Below are positions 1 through 7,977 of a DNA stretch of 64,000 nt, piece after piece (positions within the stretch are counted from its first letter, which is position 1; every line of letters starts with the position of its first letter). The notes below the pieces were generated by a model. The model saw nothing but the letters and a program-made list of their open reading frames with translations, made no database searches and was not told the origin of the DNA. Both the position numbers and the translations under genes were made by a program. The stretch lies in contig CAZSWT010000004.1 of the NCBI GenBank assembly GCA_964611035.1, forward strand, positions 28,830 through 92,829. The letters are read 5' to 3'. The stretch comes from B33-G16 sp964611035 (lineage in GTDB: Bacteria > Desulfobacterota > DSM-4660 > Desulfatiglandales > B25-G16).

Positions 1-475
1 TGCATGCACGAATACACCTTCCGCAGAGGATACACTTACTGAGGTCTCTGATAATGAAAGGATTTGCCTCTTCCAGACCGGTATAATAGGGCATAGGATA
101 TAGATCTATCTGGCCCACGCCCAGTTCAGCAGCAATTTGCCTCAACTCGCATCTGTTTCCCTGGCTACATACAATACACGATTCAGGGTGATTGGCCATC
201 ATCAGGCGGATAATATTTCTTCTGTGCCTTTTAATAATAGGGGAGTCTGTCTGTATCGCCATATTTGGAGATACAGGGGTGACACATGAGGCCATAATTC
301 GACCACTTTTTTCATCTTCCACTATACAGAGCCGGCAGGCGCCAACCGGTTCCAAATGGGGATGATGGCATAGGGTAGGAATCTTGATACCATTTTCCAA
401 GGCTGCATTTAAAATGCTCGTCCCTTGAGGGCAACTGATAGTTTTCCCGTTAATGGTGAGGCTTATCTCTTCCAA
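1..475 (-). CDS. Iron-sulfur subunit of NADH dehydrogenase/hydrogenase/formate dehydrogenase type (3' end cut by window)
   Basis: The gene enters on the minus strand and is cut by the window edge, so only its first ~158 codons are visible. An N-terminal 2Fe-2S ferredoxin fold contains CHHPHLEPVGACRLC. It is followed by the His-Cys box HPESCIVCSQGNRC and the start of a 4Fe-4S ferredoxin motif, KCILCGRCIRAC. This order is that of NuoG, HoxU and the FdhA/HydA N-terminus, which wire electrons from NADH or formate dehydrogenation. Start: TTG at 475, chosen because GAGGAG lies about 8 nt upstream; no ATG fits. The downstream domains that would separate NuoG-like, hydrogenase and formate dehydrogenase proteins are outside the window. 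Proximity to metF hints at one-carbon or H2 metabolism (inference). Confidence 0.85.
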   Translation of the reverse strand, partial: MEEISLTINGKTISCPQGTSILNAALENGIKIPTLCHHPHLEPVGACRLCIVEDEKSGRIMASCVTPVSPNMAIQTDSPIIKRHRRNIIRLMMANHPESCIVCSQGNRCELRQIAAELGVGQIDLYPMPYYTGLEEANPFIIRDLSKCILCGRCIRAC

Positions 476-749
476 GGGTTTTTGCTCCTCTAAATTAGGG
501 GCTTTGCCCCAATTGGATTATTGGAGTAATGGAGTATTGGAGTGATGAGTTTGCTTGAAGGCTAAGGACATAAGGTAAAACGCTCAAGACAAAGCAAATA
601 CTTTTGGCCTTCCGCCTAAGCCTTATAACTTATTTTTAATTCCTTTTCAGTTTTTAACACCCAGTACTCCATCACTCCATGTGGATGGCACCTATCACTA
701 AAAAGTTACTTTAACTTCAATAAGTTGTATAATTTCCAAGACGTTTAAT
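476..749. other. Intergenic spacer with degenerate GGAGTATTGGAGT repeats
   Basis: Between the iron-sulfur subunit and metF. Contains a run of degenerate ~8-nt units (ATTGGAGT/AATGGAGT, about 518-548) and an inverted counterpart (ACTCCATCACTCCATG, about 666-681). The two can pair imperfectly. No coding sequence is seen. Confidence 0.5.
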
Positions 750-1631
750 TTACAGTTTTTTCAGCTTAGCTGCATCCAGGTAATGTCTCAGTTTATCCTC
801 TGCGCCCATGGTGATGATGTGAATCCCCTGGCATATATCTTTTAGGCCAGACACGATTTCGGCAAAAATCTCAATACTTGCTTTTTGTCTGTCAGGGGCC
901 TTGACCAGTTTTTTAATTATCCAGTCCGGTACCAAACCTGATTGAAAGTGGCGATTAAGAAACTGGGCTACCCCCGCTGTTCTGAGTATCATGACCTCTG
1001 CAATAACCGGTACACCGAAGGTGTTGGTACGTTTCATGAATTTTTCAAACAATTCCACATCAAATACAGGTGTGGTCAAAAAGTAACCTGTACCTATTTT
1101 TGTCATTTCCTCCATTTCCTTCATCTCCAGGTCTGGCACGTTTTTCCCCCACTTAGATTCTATACCGGAACCAATCATGAATTCAGCCTTGAGGGGAAGG
1201 TCTTTACCATCCACTGTTTGCCCTTCTCGAATATGCTCCAACACAGAGGACAGCTTCCCTGAATCTACATGAAAAAACATCATCTCTTGGAGGCTGTCTC
1301 CAGTGATCCTGTAATCTTCTGTAAAAGCTAGAATATTCTCCACACCCGTTTTATGTGCACGGAGCAGGTCCTTCTGTATCTGCAAACGGTTCTTTTCGCG
1401 AAGCGTGGTCTGGTAGATCGCTTCAAACCTATTTTGATGCAGCAGTTCACAGGTCTTAATGGTATCTGTAACAACTCCTTCAATTTCCAATTCAGGCACT
1501 GTCAACCCGTCCACACGGCCACGTACTGACTCCAATTTTTTTATGATTTCTTTTGGTTCCTCATCAATGGGAGGTTGTATTTCCGATGTGACTACAAATC
1601 TCTTTTCCTTAAGGGATTCTTTAAGCTTCAT
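750..1631 (-). CDS. metF: Methylenetetrahydrofolate reductase
   Basis: 293 aa, the usual length for bacterial MTHFR, a flavin TIM-barrel enzyme that reduces 5,10-methylene-THF to 5-methyl-THF. Visible hallmarks are the N-terminal VVTSEIQPP (Glu essential in the family), the central ILAFTEDYR and FMIGSGIE strands, and the C-terminal GIHIITMGAED that closes the barrel. A good start ATG follows GGAGGAGAAA. It lies 275 bp downstream, on the same strand, from the iron-sulfur oxidoreductase subunit start. In anaerobes MetF is often coupled to Hdr/hydrogenase-type electron carriers and may serve either methionine synthesis or the Wood-Ljungdahl pathway; the window does not decide which. Confidence 0.93.
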   Translation of the reverse strand: MKLKESLKEKRFVVTSEIQPPIDEEPKEIIKKLESVRGRVDGLTVPELEIEGVVTDTIKTCELLHQNRFEAIYQTTLREKNRLQIQKDLLRAHKTGVENILAFTEDYRITGDSLQEMMFFHVDSGKLSSVLEHIREGQTVDGKDLPLKAEFMIGSGIESKWGKNVPDLEMKEMEEMTKIGTGYFLTTPVFDVELFEKFMKRTNTFGVPVIAEVMILRTAGVAQFLNRHFQSGLVPDWIIKKLVKAPDRQKASIEIFAEIVSGLKDICQGIHIITMGAEDKLRHYLDAAKLKKL

Positions 1632-1734
1632 TTTCTCCTCCTGACATTTTTGTCATTGATTATTAGTCATTGGTCATTCGTGTTTTGTAAGTAATCAGCA
1701 AATGACGACGGACAAATGGCTAATGACCTCCTAG

Positions 1735-2307
1735 TTAGAGCAGACCCAATGATTTGGCCACTTCCTCCTTTAGCCGGGGTAGTGGCAGGGGTTTTGAAAA
1801 ACAGAGATCCGCCCCATATTCCTTCATTTTTTCGAATTTCTCATCATCCAGGTAGGCCGATAAAACGATAATTTTTGTATCTTTGGTCTCTTCATTTTCC
1901 TTAATCTTTTTACAGACATCGTACCCTTTGATATCCGGCATCATGATATCCAGTATTAAGAGATGCGGTTTGAAATGATTGACTTGCAGACCAGCCTCAA
2001 AACCATCTGAGGCAGAAAGAATCTCGTAATCATATTGCTCTTCTTCCAATGCCTGGACAATGGTTTCCACAATAATTGGATCATCATCCACAATCAGAAT
2101 CCTTTTTCTCTCACTAATCATTTCTTCTTCTGGAATGGGGATGCCCTGTTTCTTCATAAAATTCTCCAAATCTGATTTCTTGATACGACGATGTCCCCCC
2201 ACTGTTTTATATGCCTTTATATGACCAGCCTCTACCCAATTGATAATCGTTTTAGGGGAAACGTTACAGTATTTGCTCGCCTGAAAAACCGTAAGAATAT
2301 CATCCAT
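1735..2307 (-). CDS. Excisionase/MerR-type HTH fused to a response-regulator receiver domain
   Basis: 190 aa. Residues 3-52 are an excisionase/MerR-like winged helix (ILTVFQASKYCNVSPKT ... GGHRRIKKSDL). Residues 68-188 are a CheY-type receiver with the acidic pair DDD (74-76), phospho-acceptor Asp120 (LILDIMMP) and Lys172. The DNA-binding domain precedes the receiver, the reverse of OmpR/NarL regulators; this order is known from deltaproteobacterial regulators. An upstream in-frame GTG exists at 2322, but GGAGG at 2316-2320 sits correctly for the ATG at 2307, so that start is used. It lies beside a large sensor-kinase cluster and is presumably phosphorylated by one of those kinases (inference). 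AT-rich palindromes just upstream may be its own operator. Confidence 0.88.
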   Translation of the reverse strand: MDDILTVFQASKYCNVSPKTIINWVEAGHIKAYKTVGGHRRIKKSDLENFMKKQGIPIPEEEMISERKRILIVDDDPIIVETIVQALEEEQYDYEILSASDGFEAGLQVNHFKPHLLILDIMMPDIKGYDVCKKIKENEETKDTKIIVLSAYLDDEKFEKMKEYGADLCFSKPLPLPRLKEEVAKSLGLL

Positions 2308-2815
2308 AGAAGGATCCTCCACTTATTTTTGATTTTTAGTTATTATAATAATTATAGTTTTTTCATAATGTCAAGAAAAAAATTAAAATAATAATAATTA
2401 TATTAATTATAATAACTAAAACACCAAATGAGCTCTTCCAATATGGATAAAACACTTTAAAAGCTATAATAAAATCGCGGTATAAAATTTTATGCACTCA
2501 TTGGGCGGGATTTATTGTTATTTTAAAAAGTTTGGTTTTAGGTAATGTCAGTCGTCCGTCGTCCGTTGTAAGTTGTGGAAATATTTTCAAGCACTTAGGC
2601 AAGATGCCAGATTCCTACATTATTTTCTGCGATACACAAAAATTACTTGAATTTTATTTTTTAGACAACAAACAACTATCAACGGACTCTACCCAGTTCT
2701 ATTTACGGAAGAAGAGGGTTTGCATATGAATGAAGATGATTTTACCATTAAGGAAGGAAGGAAGGAAACGGATCCCATTAGGTAGGCAATATGATTGCCA
2801 GATCTTAAGGGTTTA
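2308..2815. other. Intergenic region without a recognisable gene
   Basis: About 500 bp between two minus-strand regulators. It holds the AT palindromes (2338-2417) and simple repeats of the GTCCGTCGTCCGTTG family (2547-2571; related CAACGGAC at 2680-2687). A GGAA-type run sits at about 2752-2770. Short open frames here have no family-like features. Confidence 0.5.
2338..2417. promoter_or_regulatory. AT-rich palindromic operator candidate upstream of the HTH-receiver gene
   Basis: A perfect 12-bp palindrome TTATTATAATAA (2340-2351) lies 30-odd bp upstream of the start codon. The 11-mer AGTTATTATAA at 2338-2348 recurs inverted at 2407-2417 (TTATAATAACT). Such spaced palindromes would suit a dimeric winged-helix regulator acting on its own promoter. 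Function is inferred from position only. Confidence 0.4.
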
Positions 2816-4660
2816 TTAATGATTTTTTCTATTTTGAAAATCTTCTTTGTATATTGGAAGAATAATAGTGAATGTTGTACCTGATTCCCATTCACTTGAT
2901 ACTCGAATATCTCCTCCATGCTCTTTAATAAAGCCATAACACACTGATAGGCCAAGACCAACATCTTTAACGCTATTCTTTGTGGTAAAAAAGTCATCAA
3001 ATATTTTATTAATGTTTTCCTCTTTTATTCCAATGCCAGTATCAGTTATTTCAATATATACATTATCTCTTTTTGTGAAGGTCTTTATAGTTAAGGTTCC
3101 TTCATCAGGCATTGCATCCCTCGCATTCGCAATCATGTTTAGAAAAACCTGTCGAAGTTGATTCCTGGAGGCATAGACTTTTTCTACATTATCAGCAAAA
3201 TTGGTAGAAATGCGTATGCTGTTTTCCTGTAGTTGCTTTCCGACAAGAAGCAAGATCTCATCTAATATGATGTTAACATCTGTCACCTGTTTTTCTTCCT
3301 CATCAGGCTTTGAGAAACGTAGCATTTTACGGAGCAATTCTGTAAGGCGCACAGTTTCAGAGAGGGCCATATCAAGGATTTTTCTCCTTTTACTCTGAGG
3401 AGAAACTTCTGTTTTAAGAAGTTCAAGGGTATTCATGATACCATACAGGGGATTGTTTAATTCATGGGCAATCTGAGAGGTCAACCTCCCCATGGCAGCC
3501 AACTTTTCTGACTGTAACAATTTCTCCTGCGTCTCTCTTAGTTTACGTTCCATATCCAGTCTCTCTTTAAGGTCTACAAATATGCCCACGGATGCAATCT
3601 CTTTCCCTTGAGCATCGTATACGATTCTTGCAGAGAGGTTACCATCAATGGTTTTTCCATCCCGCCTTACATGAACCATTGGGTAGGATTTACATTGTCC
3701 AATACCACCATATTCAGGGCTCCGCATCATTTTCATGACCCTATTGGCCATCCCTTCTGGATAAATTTCTCGTATATTCATTTTGCCAATGACTTCTTCA
3801 GCTTTATATCCCAATGTCTCTTCAGCGGCACTGTTCCAGATGATAATATTTCCTTTCATATCTGTTGCCATGATGGCATTGGGTGAACTCTGAATAATCT
3901 TGTTTAAAAAATCATGGGCTCCCCTCAGCTCCTTTTCCATCCTCTTTCTTTGGGATTGATCCACGTTGATCCCTTCATACCCTATGACATTCCCTTTCTG
4001 GTCATAACGCACATGACTTGTATGTAAGACCGGGATAGGCCTTCCATCCTTGCATTTAAAATAAACTTCATAATCTATGATATATCCATCGCGTTCAATC
4101 ATCTCCTGCCATTTTTGACGATCCTCTGGATTGAGGTAAAGATCCTTGGCGATATCAATTTTAAGAAATTCCTCCTTGTTTTCATAACCCAACATATCCA
4201 GAAGGGCCTTGTTAACATTTAAAAATTTTCCTTCCTTCGTGCTTACGTATATTCCACAAAGAACATTTTCAAATAATCTCTTGTATTCCTTTTCTGAGGC
4301 CTTGATCTTTTCTTCACTTTTTGCTCTCAGGGTGATATCTCGATATATGCCTACCTTCGATAAGGTACCATCGGAATTTTTCAAAGGAAATTCAATAACA
4401 TCATATGTTTGATCCAAACTCTGAATGTAGTGCTCCCAGCGAGTAGTTTTTCCTGCAAACACATCCTTTGCCTTGCACCAGGGGCAGACTGTATCTTTCC
4501 CATATATAATCTGATAGCACTTTCTTCCAATGCCACGTCCAAAAGTTTTAATCATCACATCATTCATGTGCTCTACGTTAAAATCATTATCAACAATATA
4601 GACTCCATCCACCATGGCTTCAAAAATAGTGGTAAGGTTTTTTCTCTCCATGTCGAGCAT
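2816..4660 (-). CDS. Sensor histidine kinase with three PAS domains
   Basis: 614 aa, no membrane segment seen, so probably a cytoplasmic sensor. PAS domains lie at about 8-112, 125-240 and 252-368. The HisKA dimerisation helix carries phospho-acceptor His399 (QIAHELNNPL), followed by an HATPase domain with N-box MIANARDAM and G-boxes DTGIGI and GLGLS. The first PAS contains the cysteine motif CYQIIYGKDTVCPWC (residues 48-62), echoed in the kinase at 6469, which suggests a metal- or redox-responsive sensor (inference). Start ATG follows AAGGGGAGA. It is divergent from the receiver gene at 4949 and could share a control region with it. Confidence 0.93.
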   Translation of the reverse strand: MLDMERKNLTTIFEAMVDGVYIVDNDFNVEHMNDVMIKTFGRGIGRKCYQIIYGKDTVCPWCKAKDVFAGKTTRWEHYIQSLDQTYDVIEFPLKNSDGTLSKVGIYRDITLRAKSEEKIKASEKEYKRLFENVLCGIYVSTKEGKFLNVNKALLDMLGYENKEEFLKIDIAKDLYLNPEDRQKWQEMIERDGYIIDYEVYFKCKDGRPIPVLHTSHVRYDQKGNVIGYEGINVDQSQRKRMEKELRGAHDFLNKIIQSSPNAIMATDMKGNIIIWNSAAEETLGYKAEEVIGKMNIREIYPEGMANRVMKMMRSPEYGGIGQCKSYPMVHVRRDGKTIDGNLSARIVYDAQGKEIASVGIFVDLKERLDMERKLRETQEKLLQSEKLAAMGRLTSQIAHELNNPLYGIMNTLELLKTEVSPQSKRRKILDMALSETVRLTELLRKMLRFSKPDEEEKQVTDVNIILDEILLLVGKQLQENSIRISTNFADNVEKVYASRNQLRQVFLNMIANARDAMPDEGTLTIKTFTKRDNVYIEITDTGIGIKEENINKIFDDFFTTKNSVKDVGLGLSVCYGFIKEHGGDIRVSSEWESGTTFTIILPIYKEDFQNRKNH

Positions 4661-4948
4661 AGTTTCTCTCCCCTTACTGTTTTATCATAGATAGTGTAAC
4701 ATTATCTCTATCCCTTGCAAGGTAAAATATGGGTGGAATGGGTGGGTAAGCTATACTAATTTCCCTCTTCTGTTACATTTTGGTGTTTGAGGAAATTGAT
4801 TCCATTTAAACGCGGTAGCCTTTTTTTAATTTTCAAGGGCTGTCTCATTTCCAGTTGACTCTGTAAAAATAACAATATAAAGTAGATAGCAAAATTTATC
4901 GTTTTTCTAAACCCTATAATCATTGAAAAGTATAGAGGGAGGGAATAT

Positions 4949-5341
4949 ATGGCTAATGATAAACTTATTCTGGTAGTTGATGATGATCCAGATCTGGTGG
5001 AGGCAATCTCTATGAAATTAGAGAATAAAAACTATAGGGTGGCAAAGGCATATGACGGGATAGAGGCCTGGGATAAGATACAGGAGGAAAGACCAGATTT
5101 GATTATCTTAGACGTTATGATGCCTCGCAAAGATGGCTATGAACTCTGTGATGAGCTTAAAAAAAATCCAAAATATGAAGATATTACTATTGTTCTCCTA
5201 ACAGCAGTTGGCTCCGCTGTTACCAGTACCAGGTATACTCACCAGGGGGGCATGACTACCTTAGCGGATGATTATATAGCTAAACCAATCGACCTGGATA
5301 AACTGATGTCTATGATCGATGACTTTACCGGCCAATCCTAA
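4949..5341 (+). CDS. Single-domain response regulator
   Basis: 130 aa CheY-like receiver with no output domain. The acidic pocket is DDDP (11-14), the phospho-acceptor is Asp55 (LIILDVMMP) and the conserved Lys lies in YIAKPID. The stretch between the beta4 Thr (LLTA) and the Lys is several residues longer than usual (SAVTSTRYTHQGGMTTLA), an odd feature that recurs in some deltaproteobacterial receivers. A GAGGGAGG ribosome site precedes the ATG. It is first in a plus-strand run of two ACT proteins, a kinase and a hybrid kinase, and likely passes phosphate between the kinases or acts by protein contact. Confidence 0.93.
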   Translation: MANDKLILVVDDDPDLVEAISMKLENKNYRVAKAYDGIEAWDKIQEERPDLIILDVMMPRKDGYELCDELKKNPKYEDITIVLLTAVGSAVTSTRYTHQGGMTTLADDYIAKPIDLDKLMSMIDDFTGQS

Positions 5342-5422
5342 GCAGACCTTACATTCTCTCAGATACTATGCAGAAAGGACTTTTTAGGGTAATACGCCCC
5401 TTTTTTCTATGGTGGCTATATA

Positions 5423-5953
5423 ATGGAAAAATTGAAGATAGGAGGGCTCAAACAGAGTCTTGAACTCTGTCAGTTTGACCTCAGAGGCTTGAATTCGTCG
5501 GAGGAAATTGCTTCAAAGGTAAGTAAACTCCTTCTTGCTCAAAAAATTAATATGGAGTTTCTTACCTTTTACTCACAGAGAAATAATTACAATCAGCTCA
5601 CCTTTTGTATCAGTCAAGATAAATTTTCTGCTACTTCAAAAATCCTTAAAAAAGAAGGCTCTTTACCTATTGGTTGGGAGATAAATAGCCGTGGACAAGT
5701 AGGTATAATCACTATCTTTCCCCATCAATCGGCTATAATGATATTGGGTCTTATCATGTTTTCATGGGCAGCGCAATCTATACCTATTTATGGGATTGCT
5801 ACATCATTATCCGCGATCTCATTTGTAACTGATTACCAGTTAGCAGACAAGGCCATCAAAGTTATTCAAGATTTATTCCAAATGCCTGAAGATCATGCAC
5901 CAATAAAACCTGAGATCCGTTACCACCAGAGTGATATAGTCAAGGAAGATTAG
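5423..5953 (+). CDS. Tandem ACT-domain protein (aspartokinase-like regulatory fold, no kinase domain)
   Basis: 176 aa, no catalytic domain. Two ACT-like beta-alpha-beta units can be read. Residues about 17-75 include INMEFLTFYSQ and LTFCISQDKF. Residues about 90-152 include VGIITIF, then IPIYGIATSLSAISFVTD and DKAIKVIQDLF. The second unit follows the pattern of aspartokinase C-terminal ACT domains, where the helix before IPIYGIATS binds lysine or threonine. The stop codon is 5 bp before a second gene of the same fold. Lying between a receiver and a sensor kinase, the pair may report amino-acid levels to the phosphorelay. The fold assignment is by pattern; the ligand is unknown. Confidence 0.7.
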   Translation: MEKLKIGGLKQSLELCQFDLRGLNSSEEIASKVSKLLLAQKINMEFLTFYSQRNNYNQLTFCISQDKFSATSKILKKEGSLPIGWEINSRGQVGIITIFPHQSAIMILGLIMFSWAAQSIPIYGIATSLSAISFVTDYQLADKAIKVIQDLFQMPEDHAPIKPEIRYHQSDIVKED

Positions 5954-5958
5954 ATTTC

Positions 5959-6447
5959 ATGGAGACCATTGCCGTTTATTGGGAATCCCGGATCAAGACA
6001 TACGGGTTTCAAAGAATACCTGACTTAGCCCTTATTGAATTTTCTTGCCCCCTCTCTGACATCAAATCCCTGGGAGAAATCTTTTCTCAAGATTATCTTG
6101 AAATCTTGAGGCCAAAATTCATAATAGCCCAGGAGGCAGTTCATAAAATCTCTTTTGTTTTTTGCCTCCCTAATAAAGAAGGTAAGGATTTCCATGCAAC
6201 TCTAAAAAAGACCTCAAGCTCAACCCCCGAAAGATACATCCATCCTGTTAGTATTATTTTCTTCCATGGACCACACTTTGGTGATAGGTACGGTATAGCA
6301 GATACCACCTTCTCATCCCTTTCAAAGGCAGGCATAAAGATTATAGCATCTGGCTGCTCCTCGGCATCTGTCTTTTTAGTTTTAGCCCAGCATGACATAG
6401 ACAAGGCTGAAGAAATATTGTCTGAGACATTTGAGGTAGCAAGATAA
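5959..6447 (+). CDS. Second tandem ACT-domain protein
   Basis: 162 aa. It appears to be a diverged paralogue of the preceding protein: an N-terminal unit (LALIEFSCPLSDIKSLGEIF ... ISFVFCLP) and a C-terminal unit (VSIIFFHGPHFGDRYGIADT, then AGIKIIASGCSSASVFLVLA and KAEEILSETF). The GIKIIASGCSSASVFLV strand matches the IPV-x-MISQGSSE-ISFV stretch of aspartokinase ACT domains. The ribosome site is weak (start 5 bp after the upstream stop), which suggests translational coupling and a 1:1 complex. No catalytic residues are seen. Ligand and partner are unknown; a hetero-oligomeric amino-acid sensor is an inference from fold and position. Confidence 0.68.
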   Translation: METIAVYWESRIKTYGFQRIPDLALIEFSCPLSDIKSLGEIFSQDYLEILRPKFIIAQEAVHKISFVFCLPNKEGKDFHATLKKTSSSTPERYIHPVSIIFFHGPHFGDRYGIADTTFSSLSKAGIKIIASGCSSASVFLVLAQHDIDKAEEILSETFEVAR

Positions 6448-6468
6448 TATTTTTAAGTATGGTATCAT

Positions 6469-7962
6469 ATGAAAAAATTTGACTGGCATAATAACCTCTT
6501 TGAGTCACTATCATTTCCAACCTTGATCCTTGCCCCTGATATGACCATTGTTGCAAACAATAAGAGATTTCTCAAGAGATATGGCTACAGCAAGAAAAAG
6601 CTCATAGGCGCAAAATGCTATCAGGTTCTTTATCAACATGAAGAACCCTGCCCTGAGTCATCTTGTCCTCTTCTCAATGTCCTACATAATAAAGAAGCGA
6701 CTTCTTCCCTTAAAAAAACTACAGGTCCTAATGGAGGAGAGATATATGAAGACAGGGTATGCTCCCCTATTTTAAATAATAATGGAGACGTGGATTATAT
6801 AATGGTAAGTTTAAGAGATATTACCAAAACCAAGCTCTTAGAAATAGAATCACAAAAAACCAGTGATTTTTTGGCGAATATTATTGCCAGTTCTGCATCT
6901 GCTATACTGGTTGCTGATATGAAGGGTGTAATCCTCCGCATGAATGAAAGCGCTCGCAAATTATTTGGCTATACCGACAAGGTAGCTGTTGGGACAAGTA
7001 TCGCCGAGTATCTATATACCCCGGGAGGCGCAAGGAGCGTAATGAAGAAACTCAGAAGCCCTGATTATGGTGGGGTTGGTAAACTCTTTACTACAGAGAT
7101 GACAATAATTACTTCCTCAGGTGAAGAGATACCTGTTGAGATGACAGCCTCCATAATCTACCAGGATGGTAAGGAGGTTGCAACCATGGGTATCTATAAT
7201 GACCTGAGAGCAAAGATAGAGATAGAAAAGAAATTAAAAGAGGCCGAACAAATTAAATTGGAGCAATCGAACAAAATGGCCTCGTTAGGTCAACTGGCTG
7301 CAGGGGTGGCACATGAAATAAATAATCCGCTGAGTGGGATATTGATTGATTCCAGTTTGATCTACGAGGAGCTTGACGAAGATAGCACTATCAAGAATGA
7401 TATACAAAATATTATTGTTGATACTCACCGGTGCAAGGACATTGTGAAAAATCTTCTTGCGTATTCAAGGCAAGCAGAGTTCAAGGAAGAAATCCTGGAT
7501 ATGAATAATGTAATAGAGCAGACCTTTGATCTTCTTGAACACCATGCCCTTTTGCAAAATATTACGATACACAAAGAATTTTCTCCATCTATGCTAATGT
7601 GTAAAGGTGACAAAAATAAACTTATTCAGGTTTTTACTAACATCATAATAAATGCTGCACACGCTATTACCGGCAAGGGAGATATCACAATACGTACCAG
7701 CAGGGATAAGCCAAAAGGAAAAATCTATATTGAATTTAGCGATACAGGATGTGGCATCCCAGAAGTAGTCCTTCCAAGAATCTTTGACCACTTCTTTACC
7801 ACTAAAGAAGAAGGCAAGGGGACTGGACTGGGTTTGGGTACTGTGAAAAGCATAGTTCAAAAGCATAGAGGAAAGATAAAGGTCAAGGAAACAAGCCCTA
7901 AAGGCACAACCTTTCTAATAGAGCTACCTCTGTTTAAAGTAACGGAAAATACCCCTTTGTAA
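6469..7962 (+). CDS. PAS-domain sensor histidine kinase
   Basis: 497 aa, soluble. PAS domains lie at about 12-118 and 132-248. The HisKA helix has His282 (GVAHEINNPLSG) and the HATPase has N-box NIIINAAHAI and G-boxes DTGCGIP and GTGLGLG. The first PAS carries CYQVLYQHEEPCPESSC (50-66), a variant of the cysteine motif in the kinase at 2816-4660. The second PAS of this protein and the third of that one also share a RSP-[DE]-YGG-[IV]-G segment, so the two kinases look like duplicates that diverged. It is followed 15 bp later by the hybrid receiver-kinase, with AAAGGAG for the next gene in the gap. Confidence 0.93.
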   Translation: MKKFDWHNNLFESLSFPTLILAPDMTIVANNKRFLKRYGYSKKKLIGAKCYQVLYQHEEPCPESSCPLLNVLHNKEATSSLKKTTGPNGGEIYEDRVCSPILNNNGDVDYIMVSLRDITKTKLLEIESQKTSDFLANIIASSASAILVADMKGVILRMNESARKLFGYTDKVAVGTSIAEYLYTPGGARSVMKKLRSPDYGGVGKLFTTEMTIITSSGEEIPVEMTASIIYQDGKEVATMGIYNDLRAKIEIEKKLKEAEQIKLEQSNKMASLGQLAAGVAHEINNPLSGILIDSSLIYEELDEDSTIKNDIQNIIVDTHRCKDIVKNLLAYSRQAEFKEEILDMNNVIEQTFDLLEHHALLQNITIHKEFSPSMLMCKGDKNKLIQVFTNIIINAAHAITGKGDITIRTSRDKPKGKIYIEFSDTGCGIPEVVLPRIFDHFFTTKEEGKGTGLGLGTVKSIVQKHRGKIKVKETSPKGTTFLIELPLFKVTENTPL

Positions 7963-7977
7963 AAGGAGAATTTATTT

